A stretch of 64,000 nucleotides of DNA from JBNJGB01 sp051747385 (GTDB lineage: Bacteria > Myxococcota_A > UBA9042 > PHBI01 > JACKFB01), in the NCBI GenBank assembly GCA_051747385.1, contig JBNJGB010000001.1, positions 62,001 through 126,000 of the forward strand, in the 5' to 3' direction. Positions 39,804 through 47,191 of this stretch are shown one piece after another. How positions within the stretch are numbered: the first letter of the stretch is position 1; every line of letters starts with the position of its first letter. The notes beneath the pieces are model-generated. The model worked only from the letters and a program-made list of their open reading frames with translations. It was not told where the DNA came from and searched no databases. The position numbers were made by a program, and so were the translations under genes.

Positions 39804-42134
39804 ATGAGTGAAGCGAACCTCGAGACCCTCGGTGGACGCTACCGCCTCGATCGGCAGCGGACGGAGTTCCCGTTCGGCGCCCTGTGGGAGGCCGACGACG
39901 TCCAGGGGGGCCGCGTGCTCCTGCTGCTCTCCCCGCCGGGCGTGGAGGGCGCCGGGGGCGCGTCCGTCACCGCGGTGGAGACGTCCTCGGCCGTGAAGTC
40001 GTCGAACGTCGTGCCGTGGAGCGACGGCGGGGCCACGGACGATGGCCGGTTCTGGCTCGTGGCGCCCCTGCTCGGCGGCCTGAGCTTCTCCGAGCTCGTG
40101 GAGCGGAGCGACGGGCTGAGCCCGGACGAGGCCGCCCCCATCGTCCAGCAGGTCGCGCGCGCCGTGGCCGCGGGCGAGGAGGCCGGTGTCCACCACCTCG
40201 CCCTGTGCGGCGAGCTCGTCCGCCTCGTGGAGCTGGACGGCGGCCGGTACGCCGCCAAGGTCTACGGGTTCGGGCTGGCGGGGCTCCTTCCCGGCTACAA
40301 GCCGCTCCGGAAGAAGGACCCGTTCCTGGGCGTCCCCGACTACATGGCGCCCGAGCTCTGCCAGGGCAAGCCGGCGGGCGCCCCGGCGGACGTCTACGCC
40401 ATGGGCATCCTTCTGTACGAGGCCATCCGCGGCCGGCCCCCCTTCGCGGCGCGGAGCGCGCGGGCCAGCGCCTCCACGACGCTGAAGCGCCAGATCTTCG
40501 AGAAACCCCTGGCGCTCCACATGCGCTACGGGGGGCTCGACTACATCAAGCCCTACGAGGCGATCACCCTCCGCGCGCTGTCCAAGCAGATCTCCCAGCG
40601 GCAGCGTTCCGCGGGCGACCTCCAGGAGGAGCTCACCGGGCTCATGGAGGAGCCCATGGGCCTGGAGCCGGTGTCCGAGGACGCGGTCCCAGGCGCCGCC
40701 GCCGCCGGCAAGGGCGCCCAGCGGACGCAGGTGCTCGAGGGCTTCGCCGACCAGGCTCGGGCCGTCCAGGCGAAGCTCGACGCGGACCAGCGCGTCGAGG
40801 AGGCCCGGCGACGCCTCTCCGAGGCCGAGGAGGAGGCCGCCACCGCCGAGGAGGCGGGCCCCGAAGAGGCGGGCCCCGAAGAGGAGGAGAGCGCCGCGCC
40901 GAAGACCATCGTCACGGCCGGGCTCTCCCCGGAGGTGAAGGCCCGGGCCCGCGGGCGGGAGGTCGAGGAGGAGGACGCCAGGACGGTCGTCGACCAGCGC
41001 GCCGTCGTGCCGCCCGAGGAGGCCGAGGAGGCCGCCGCCGGGATGGACGAGGAGGCCGCCCCCTCCGGGGAGGCGGGAGGACGACCGCGGGGCGAGGAGG
41101 GCCGCACGCTCATGGACGTCCAGGGCGTGGACGCCGGCGCCGAGGGCGTCCACGAGGACTGGTTCGTGGAGCACCCCGAGGACCTCGCGCACGAGGGGCC
41201 GGAGGCGGACTACTTCTCGCCCGAGCGGCGGCGTCGGCCGTATCTGCTCGTGGCCGGCCTGGTGCTCATCGCCGTCATCGTCGGCCTGGTGTGGTATTTC
41301 ACAGGCCGAGGCGGCACCGAGGAGGCGCCGGGGGGCGAGGCCGCGGAGCAGCAGACCGCCCCGCGGGAGCGGCCGACGACGGCGGCCGAGGCGGAGCACG
41401 CGAAGCGCGAGGCCCAGCGGGAGGCCCGCGACGAGGCCGCCGAGGAGAGCCGGAAGGCCGAGGAGGCCCGCCGCGCCAGGGAGGCCCTTCAGGAGCAGGT
41501 GCTCGCCGGGGACGAGCCGGAGGTCGGAGGCGAGGAGGCCGCCGCAGAGGGGGAGGGTGCCGACGAGGAGGAGGAGGCCGCCGCAGAGGGGGAGGGTGCC
41601 GACGAGGAGGAGGCCCCGGCCGAGGAGGAGGTCGCCGCCGAGGAAGAGGAGGCCGCCGCCGAGGAAGAGGAGGCCCCGGCCGAAGAGGAGGCCGCCGCCG
41701 AGAAGACACAGGCTCCGGCCGAGGAGGCGGAGGGCGCCGCGCAGAAGGCCGCCGCAGAGAAGGCTGCCGCAGAGAAGGCTGCCGCGGAGAAGGAGGCCGA
41801 GGCCCGGCGTCGGAGGGCCGCCCGCCGACGCGCCGCGGCCGAGAAGGAGGCCGCCGACAAGGAGGCCGCCGACAAGGAGGCCGCCGACAAGGAGGCCGCC
41901 GACAAGGAGGCCGCCGACAAGGAGGCCGCCGACAAGGAGGCCGGCGAGGAGGAGCTGAGCCAGAAGGAGCGCGAGGCGCAGAGCAAGGCCGAGATGAGGA
42001 AGGGCCTCCAGGCGCTCAAGAGCGAGGAGTACGAGACGGCGGTCCAGCACTTCACCCGCGCGAAGCGCCTCAACCCGGACAACGCGCTCGCGGCGAAGTT
42101 CCTCGAGGTGGCCAAGGAGAAGAGGGACCAGTAG
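39804..42134 (+). CDS. membrane pseudokinase with Ala/Glu repeats and C-terminal TPR
   Basis: A 776-residue protein. Residues ~10-285 follow the Ser/Thr kinase fold (GGRYRLDRQRTEFPFGALWE; DYMAPELCQGKPAGAPADVY; AMGILLYEAIRGRPPF) but lack catalytic residues: no GxGxxG loop, no VAIK lysine, HRD is replaced by HHLALCGELVRL and DFG by GFGLAG. It cannot be expected to phosphorylate. A linker leads to one membrane helix (YLLVAGLVLIAVIVGLVWYF, about 480-499). The outside part is Ala/Glu-rich, with seven EAADK units at about 682-716 encoded by a 15-bp DNA repeat, and ends in a single TPR-like motif (GLQALKSEEYETAVQHFTRA). ktrB follows 24 bases later, so a link with potassium uptake is likely. Confidence 0.85.
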   Translation: MSEANLETLGGRYRLDRQRTEFPFGALWEADDVQGGRVLLLLSPPGVEGAGGASVTAVETSSAVKSSNVVPWSDGGATDDGRFWLVAPLLGGLSFSELVERSDGLSPDEAAPIVQQVARAVAAGEEAGVHHLALCGELVRLVELDGGRYAAKVYGFGLAGLLPGYKPLRKKDPFLGVPDYMAPELCQGKPAGAPADVYAMGILLYEAIRGRPPFAARSARASASTTLKRQIFEKPLALHMRYGGLDYIKPYEAITLRALSKQISQRQRSAGDLQEELTGLMEEPMGLEPVSEDAVPGAAAAGKGAQRTQVLEGFADQARAVQAKLDADQRVEEARRRLSEAEEEAATAEEAGPEEAGPEEEESAAPKTIVTAGLSPEVKARARGREVEEEDARTVVDQRAVVPPEEAEEAAAGMDEEAAPSGEAGGRPRGEEGRTLMDVQGVDAGAEGVHEDWFVEHPEDLAHEGPEADYFSPERRRRPYLLVAGLVLIAVIVGLVWYFTGRGGTEEAPGGEAAEQQTAPRERPTTAAEAEHAKREAQREARDEAAEESRKAEEARRAREALQEQVLAGDEPEVGGEEAAAEGEGADEEEEAAAEGEGADEEEAPAEEEVAAEEEEAAAEEEEAPAEEEAAAEKTQAPAEEAEGAAQKAAAEKAAAEKAAAEKEAEARRRRAARRRAAAEKEAADKEAADKEAADKEAADKEAADKEAADKEAGEEELSQKEREAQSKAEMRKGLQALKSEEYETAVQHFTRAKRLNPDNALAAKFLEVAKEKRDQ
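41835..41942 (+). repeat. in-frame 15-bp tandem repeat (EAADK units)
   Basis: About seven copies of GAGGCCGCCGACAAG inside the pseudokinase gene, nearly identical at the DNA level, encoding (EAADK)n. The DNA identity suggests recent expansion and variable copy number. Confidence 0.9.
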
Positions 42135-42158
42135 AGGCGGTCCGCGGGAGCACACCTG

Positions 42159-43898
42159 GTGTCGTCGCCCCATCATCCACGTGCCGGCGTGGCCCTGACC
42201 CGCACCGTCGCGTGGTCCAGCGCCGGCGCCCTGGCAGCCATCCTGGCCCTGGAGGGCTGGGAGATGATCCCCACGCCGGAGATCCGGCTCGCGATCCGCG
42301 TCGCGCTGGGCGTCGTGGTGCTCCTCAGCGTCGTCCGCGACGTGCTCGTGGTGGCCCGCAGCGAGCCCCGGTGGCGCGCGGCCGTGCACCGCCTGCCGGA
42401 GACCTCGCTGCTTCTGCCCATCCTGCTCCTGCCCGACCGGCCCGCCGCGTGGGCGCTGTCCGTCTTCCTCCGGCAGTTCATCGTGCTGGTCCGCATGGCG
42501 GCGGCGACGGAGCGCTATCGGCGCTTCGCCATGTCGCTCCAGCTTCGGCCGGCCATGACCCTGGTGCTGAGCTTCGCCATCATCATCACGGTGGGGACCG
42601 TGCTGCTGTCCTTCCCCCGCGCGACGACGGACGGCACCGGCGCCGGCTTCGTAGACGCCCTGTTCACCAGCACCTCCGCCACCTGCGTCACCGGCCTGGC
42701 CACCCTCGACACGGTGCCGGTCAGCGACGCCCCGGCGTTCACGATCTTCGGCCAGTTCGTCATCCTCGGCCTCATCCAGGTCGGCGGCCTGGGCATCATG
42801 ACCCTGTCCGCCGCCAGCGTCGTGCTCTCGGGGCGACGCCTGTCCTTCCGCAGCACCACGATGTTGCAGGAGGTCCTCGACGAGCGCTCGTCGTCGGCGC
42901 TCCAGTCCGCCATCCGCTCCATCCTGGCGCTGACCTTCATCAGCGAGGCCGTCGGCGCCGTGGCCCTCTATCCCAGCTTCCTGGAGGTCTCGGCCGATCC
43001 CCTCGAGGCCTGGTGGCGCTCCGTCTTCCACGCCGTCAGCGCCTTCTGCAACGCCGGCTTCGACGTGTTCGGGGACAGCCTCCAGGGGTTCCACGACGAC
43101 CTCTGGGTCAACGGCGTCCACGCCGTCCTCATCGTCGTGGGCGGCCTGGGCTTCGCGACCGTGACCGCCCTCGCCCACCGGCGCACCTGGCGCCACGGCC
43201 CGGGCGGCACGTGGCGGAACCTGCCCCTGCAGGTGCGGATCGTCCTCGCCTTCTCGGCGCTGCTGCTGTTCGTCGGCGCCGTGGCCTACTACTTCTTCGA
43301 GTTCGACCACAGCCTGGCGGGCATGGACCTCGGCGAGAAGCTGCTCGCCAGCGCCTTCCAGTCGGTCACCTTCCGCACGGCCGGGTTCAGCACGGTCGAC
43401 ATGGGCTCCATCTCCCGGAGCATGATCATCGTCGGCATCCTCCTCATGTTCATCGGAGGCAGCCCGGGGTCCACGGCCGGCGGCGTGAAGACCACGACCG
43501 TCGCGGTGCTGATCATGAACGTCCGCGCCGCCCTGCTGGGCCGAGGCTCCGTGGAGGTGGGCCGACGGACCATCCCGCCCGGCGTCGTGACGCGCGCGGT
43601 GTCCATCGTCGCCATCGCCGGCGGCCTGCTCGTCATCAGCCTGGTGCTGCTCCTGGCGACGCAGCCCCACATCCCGTTCGATCACCTGCTGTTCGAGTCG
43701 GTCAGCGCCCTGGGCACCGTCGGCCTGTCCATGGGCGCGACGTCGTCGCTCACGCCCGTCGGCAAGCTCATCGTGGTGTGGATGATGTTCGTCGGGCGAC
43801 TCGGACCCCTCACCGTCGCCCTGGCCATCGGACAGCGCCGCGCCTCGGAGAAGTTCCACACCTATCAGTATCCCGAGGCGAGGGTCGTCGTCGGCTGA
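42159..43898 (+). CDS. ktrB: KtrB/TrkH-type potassium transporter subunit
   Basis: A 579-residue membrane protein with the four repeated M1-P-M2 units of the Trk/Ktr/HKT family. Selectivity-filter-like loops are visible: TSTSATCVTGLATL, VSAFCNAGFDVF, SVTFRTAGFSTVD and SVSALGTVGLSMG. The invariant glycine-containing motif GGSPGSTAGGVKTTT in the third unit is intact. An N-terminal extension of ~130 residues with extra hydrophobic helices precedes the core, as in some KtrB/TrkH proteins. GTG at 42159 is the chosen start; another in-frame GTG lies at 42186. It works with the KtrA-type regulator that follows at 44 bases. Confidence 0.92.
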   Translation: MSSPHHPRAGVALTRTVAWSSAGALAAILALEGWEMIPTPEIRLAIRVALGVVVLLSVVRDVLVVARSEPRWRAAVHRLPETSLLLPILLLPDRPAAWALSVFLRQFIVLVRMAAATERYRRFAMSLQLRPAMTLVLSFAIIITVGTVLLSFPRATTDGTGAGFVDALFTSTSATCVTGLATLDTVPVSDAPAFTIFGQFVILGLIQVGGLGIMTLSAASVVLSGRRLSFRSTTMLQEVLDERSSSALQSAIRSILALTFISEAVGAVALYPSFLEVSADPLEAWWRSVFHAVSAFCNAGFDVFGDSLQGFHDDLWVNGVHAVLIVVGGLGFATVTALAHRRTWRHGPGGTWRNLPLQVRIVLAFSALLLFVGAVAYYFFEFDHSLAGMDLGEKLLASAFQSVTFRTAGFSTVDMGSISRSMIIVGILLMFIGGSPGSTAGGVKTTTVAVLIMNVRAALLGRGSVEVGRRTIPPGVVTRAVSIVAIAGGLLVISLVLLLATQPHIPFDHLLFESVSALGTVGLSMGATSSLTPVGKLIVVWMMFVGRLGPLTVALAIGQRRASEKFHTYQYPEARVVVG

Positions 43899-43942
43899 CT
43901 CGGGATGTGGCATCATCGCGCCGCTTCGGAGGGGGGCTCACC

Positions 43943-44629
43943 GTGAACCGCTTCGCCGTCATCGGCCTCGGACAGTTCGGCGCCAGCGTCGCCCGCACCC
44001 TCGCCGACCTCGGCGCGGAGGTCCTGGGGCTGGACGCCGATCCCCAGGTCGTGGAGACCTACCGCGACAAGCTCTCCCAGACCATCGTCGTGGACGCCAC
44101 CGACGAGGTGGCGTTCCGCGCCTCGGGCGTCGACGACGCCGACACGGTGGTCGTGGCCATCGGCGCCGACCTGGAGGTGTCCATCCTGGTCACCGCCCAG
44201 CTCGTGCACATGGCGGCTCCGCACATCATGGCCCGCGCCTCGAGCGCCATGCACGAGCAGATCCTGCGCCTCATCGGCGCCCACGAGGTCGTCAACCCGG
44301 AGGAGGCCCTGGGCCGGAACATCGCCCGGAAGCTGGTCGCCCCGGAGCTTCGGGAGCGCCACCTGCTCCCCACGGGCCACGAGTTCGTCGAGGTGGCGGC
44401 CCGCAAGGACTTCCTGGGCCACACCCTCGGCGAGCTGGACCTCCACGCCCGCTTCGGGGTCCGGGTCGTCGCCCTGCGCAAGCACCAGCCCACCGTGACC
44501 GCGGACGGCCGCAACGTCTACGAGAGCCAGGTGGTGATGGATCCCACCGACGAGGATCGCGTCGAGGAGGGCGATCTCCTCGCCGTGATCGGCACCGATC
44601 CCCAGATCCGGGCGCTGAGCCGCGCGTGA
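43943..44629 (+). CDS. ktrA: KtrA/TrkA-type potassium uptake regulatory protein
   Basis: A 228-residue cytoplasmic RCK protein. The Rossmann NAD/ATP-binding motif is FAVIGLGQFGASVARTLADL, followed by LGLDADPQVVETYRDK and VVDATDEVAFRASGVDDADT. The TrkA_C domain covers the last ~80 residues (FVEVAARKDFLGHTLGELDL ... GDLLAVIGTDPQIRAL). GTG at 43943 has GGAGGGGGG upstream. It gates KtrB in response to nucleotide. Its TGA overlaps the next gene's GTG, so translation is coupled to the sensor-like gene. Confidence 0.93.
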   Translation: MNRFAVIGLGQFGASVARTLADLGAEVLGLDADPQVVETYRDKLSQTIVVDATDEVAFRASGVDDADTVVVAIGADLEVSILVTAQLVHMAAPHIMARASSAMHEQILRLIGAHEVVNPEEALGRNIARKLVAPELRERHLLPTGHEFVEVAARKDFLGHTLGELDLHARFGVRVVALRKHQPTVTADGRNVYESQVVMDPTDEDRVEEGDLLAVIGTDPQIRALSRA

Positions 44630-46002
44630 GCGTCGCGTCCCGGCTCCACGGCCTCTGGGAGGGCCTGCGTCGCCGCGCCTCGGGGCTGCGCTCCCGCCTC
44701 GGGCTGATGCTGATCGGCGTCCTCGTCCTCGTCCTGTGGCAGACGGGTCTGGCCATCGGCTACACCGTGGAGCTCTTCGACCTGGCCGAGCGGGTGGAGC
44801 GCTTCTCCGACGCCGCGCGCCTGACGGCGGAGCTGACCCGGAGCATCCACGTCGCCGCCGACGAGAGGGTCCCCGCCGACGCGGAGGCGTTGGAAGCGCG
44901 CGTGGAGGAGCTGAGCGCCCTGTCCGAGGACGCCCGCCGGGCCGCCACGGAGCACGAGGCCCTGAAGCCCCTGGGGGACGTGGCGAACGCCGTCGACGAC
45001 TACGCCGCGGCGGTGCGCGCGGCCTTCGCCGCCGTCGACGCGCGGGCGCCGACAGCGGATCCGTGGGTCGACGCCCTGGAGGCCCGCCGCGCGGAGCTCC
45101 AGCGCCGGATCAACGCCTGGGACTCCGAGCACCCGGATCCCGGCGTCGAGGAGGCCATGGCCCACGTCTCCTGGCTCCGGGACTTCACCCATCGCCTCCC
45201 CGATCGGGTGGCGGCACAGGCCCTGTCCGAGGGGATCTGGACTCGCGCGGCCGCGGGCGCCGAGCGCCGTCGGGCCCTCGGCGGGGTGGAGCGGGGCGCC
45301 TCGCGGGTCCGCCGGGGCCTGACCCTCCTCCGGACCGATCTCGCGGGCGAGTCCGCCAAGGCCGGCGCCGCCATCCGGGACACGGTCGACCGGGCGGATC
45401 GCTACCTGGTGACCCTCCTGCTCCTCACCACCGTCTACGTCGGGCTCATCCTGTTCGTGTTCCCGGCGCGCCTGGCCCGCCCCTTCCGGCACCTCGCGTC
45501 CGTGATCCGCCGCGCCAGCCAGGGGCGCTACGACGTGCGGGCCCGGTTGAGCGGCGTCGACGAGCTGGGGGACCTGGGCGACGCCCTCAACGAGATGCTG
45601 GCCCACGCCGCCACCTTCGACGAGCTGAAGCGGGAGCGCATCTACCAGGACCACGCGCGCATCCGCCGGCTCGCGGACCTGGTGCCCCACCCGGTCGCCG
45701 TGCTCGACACCCACTTCCGGCTCGCCCACGCGAACCGGCCCTTCGCGCGCCTGTTCCACCTGGGCGACGCCTACGAGGACCGGGACATCCGGGAGCGCAT
45801 CGTGGGCGAGGACGCCGCGGACCTCCACCGCGCCCTCGACGCCGCCCTGCGGCGCCAACGCTCGGTGACCCGCACCCCGCTCGTGATCTCCGGCGAGCGG
45901 GAGTGGCGGCTCACGGTGGAGCCCGGGCGGGACAGCCACGGCCGGACCGCCTGGCTCCTCATGCGGCTCGAGCCCGCCGAGGACGGCGGCGAGGAGGAGT
46001 GA
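44626..46002 (+). CDS. HAMP-PAS membrane sensor without output domain
   Basis: A 458-residue protein. A membrane helix (LGLMLIGVLVLVLWQTGLAI, about 25-45), a ~210-residue helical periplasmic-type sensor rich in Ala/Arg/Glu, a second helix (YLVTLLLLTTVYVGLILFVF, about 259-278), HAMP (PARLARPFRHLASVIRRASQ ... LGDLGDALNEML) and a PAS domain (LADLVPHPVAVLDTHFRLAH ... WLLMRLEPAED) to the end. There is no HisKA, HATPase, GGDEF or methyl-accepting domain. The layout suggests a histidine kinase that has lost its catalytic half, or a partner protein. GTG at 44626 overlaps the ktrA stop (GTGA). Its own stop codon lies in a 12-bp hairpin shared with rph. Confidence 0.82.
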   Translation: MSVASRLHGLWEGLRRRASGLRSRLGLMLIGVLVLVLWQTGLAIGYTVELFDLAERVERFSDAARLTAELTRSIHVAADERVPADAEALEARVEELSALSEDARRAATEHEALKPLGDVANAVDDYAAAVRAAFAAVDARAPTADPWVDALEARRAELQRRINAWDSEHPDPGVEEAMAHVSWLRDFTHRLPDRVAAQALSEGIWTRAAAGAERRRALGGVERGASRVRRGLTLLRTDLAGESAKAGAAIRDTVDRADRYLVTLLLLTTVYVGLILFVFPARLARPFRHLASVIRRASQGRYDVRARLSGVDELGDLGDALNEMLAHAATFDELKRERIYQDHARIRRLADLVPHPVAVLDTHFRLAHANRPFARLFHLGDAYEDRDIRERIVGEDAADLHRALDAALRRQRSVTRTPLVISGEREWRLTVEPGRDSHGRTAWLLMRLEPAEDGGEEE

Positions 46003-46041
46003 CCGTGAGGCCCCCGCCCCGCCGGCCGCGCCTCACGGTCA
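46000..46041. terminator. bidirectional hairpin holding both convergent stop codons
   Basis: TGACCGTGAGGC (46000-46011) pairs perfectly with GCCTCACGGTCA (46030-46041). The left arm begins with the TGA of the sensor gene, and the right arm ends with the reverse-complement TGA of rph. There is no T-run on either side, so it may be a rho-assisted or processing hairpin rather than a classic terminator. Confidence 0.6.
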
Positions 46042-46773
46042 GAGCGTGGACCGCTCCTCCAGGCCCTCTCGGACGGCCTCGTCCTGGGCCGCCCGAAGCT
46101 CGCGGACGCCGGAGGCCGCCAGGTCCACCAGCGCGTCCAGCTCTTCGCGCGAGAACGTGGCCCCCTCGCCGGTGCCCTGGATCTCGATGAACTCGCCCGC
46201 GTCGCTCATGACCACGTTCATGTCCACGTCGGCGCGGCTGTCCAGGTCGTAGTCCAGGTCCAGGCGCGGCGTGCCGTCGACGATGCCCACGCTCACGGCC
46301 GCCACGGGGTCCAGGATGGCGCCGTGGTCCACCTCGCCCGCCCCGATGAGCCGCTCGACGGCCATCCGGGCCGCCACGTAACCGCCGGTGATGGCGGCGG
46401 TGCGGGTCCCGCCGTCCGCTTGGAGGACATCGCAGTCGATCCAGAACGAGCGCGGGCCGAGCTTGTCCAGGTCGAAGGCGGCCCGGAGGGAGCGGCCGAT
46501 GAGGCGCTGGATCTCCGTGGAGCGCCCGTCCAGCTTGCCCTTGCTGACGCCGCGCCGCTTCCGGCTCGGCGTGGAGCCCGGCAGCATGGAGTACTCGGCC
46601 GTCATCCAGCCCCCGCCCGACTCCAGCCGGAAGGGCGGCACCCGATCCTCGACCGACGCCGTGCACATGACGCGGGTGTGGCCACACTCGATGAGCACCG
46701 AGGCCGGCGGATTGTCGGTGAAGTTCGGGGTGATGGACAGGGGTCGCAGGGCATCGGCCGCTCGCTCGCTCAC
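46039..46773 (-). CDS. rph: ribonuclease PH
   Basis: RNase PH trims the 3' ends of tRNA precursors by phosphorolysis. The 244-residue protein has SVLIECGHTRVMCTASVEDR, GWMTAEYSMLPGST, RSTEIQRLIGRSLRAAFDL, DCDVLQADGGTRTAAITGGY and the C-terminal DLDYDLDSRADVDMNVVMSD, all core motifs. The N-terminus starts SERAADALRPLSITPNFTDN where many family members have MRPDGR; this is a small variation. GTG at 46773 has GAGGAGGA 7 nt upstream. The gene is convergent with the sensor gene and divergent from the metalloprotease gene. Confidence 0.95.
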   Translation of the reverse strand: MSERAADALRPLSITPNFTDNPPASVLIECGHTRVMCTASVEDRVPPFRLESGGGWMTAEYSMLPGSTPSRKRRGVSKGKLDGRSTEIQRLIGRSLRAAFDLDKLGPRSFWIDCDVLQADGGTRTAAITGGYVAARMAVERLIGAGEVDHGAILDPVAAVSVGIVDGTPRLDLDYDLDSRADVDMNVVMSDAGEFIEIQGTGEGATFSREELDALVDLAASGVRELRAAQDEAVREGLEERSTL

Positions 46774-47191
46774 GTCTCGTCCTCCTCTCGTAGGGGTCGC
46801 CCTGCCCTACCGTGGAACCCGGCGCGCCGTAAAGGGGGCGCCCGCCCGCGTCAGGTCGGTCGCAAGGTCGACCGCCCTCCCTTGCCCTTGCCCTTGCCCT
46901 TGCCCTTGCCCTTGCCCTTGCCTGCCCTCAGACGCGCAAAACCCATCGTTTCCGAGCGGGTGCATTCCGGCGCCGGGCGTCGTGCCGCCGCGCGGCCCAC
47001 GCTTCTCCGACTTTGCGATTGCCCTGCCGCCCACGTCCGCCGCGCTGCGGGTCGCTCGGTGGACTCGGCACGCCGCCGCGCTCTATGCTCCTGGTGATGA
47101 TGCGGGTCCTTCCGTCCCGGAGCGTCGCCGGCGCGGCGTCCCCGAAGGTGCGACACGGCGCCGGCGCTGCCCCCGCGCCGGAGACGCCGTC
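46774..47191. other. divergent region between rph and the metalloprotease gene
   Basis: About 420 bases with repeat copy 2 in the middle and no convincing gene. The frame open through it on the + strand reads across the repeat and shows no signal peptide or domain before 47192. Confidence 0.5.
46853..47023 (-). repeat. divergent-promoter repeat family, copy 2
   Basis: Minus-strand copy. Reading the minus strand it starts GGGCAATCGCAAAGTCGGAG, shares the GGGCCGCGCGGCGG and GCACCCGCTCGGAAACGATG blocks, contains about eight GGCAAG hexamers (46877-46920) and ends in the hairpin AGGGCGGTCG / CGACCGACCT with one mismatch. It has the longest hexamer tract of the three copies. Confidence 0.9.

Noticed and set aside
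39669..43916. 1415-residue minus-strand open frame over the pseudokinase and ktrB
   Set aside because: Low-complexity shadow of GC-rich sense codons; the sense genes have clear domains.
46388..47191. N-terminal extension of the metalloprotease frame through repeat copy 2
   Set aside because: It reads antisense to rph and through a repeat; the signal peptide begins at 47192.
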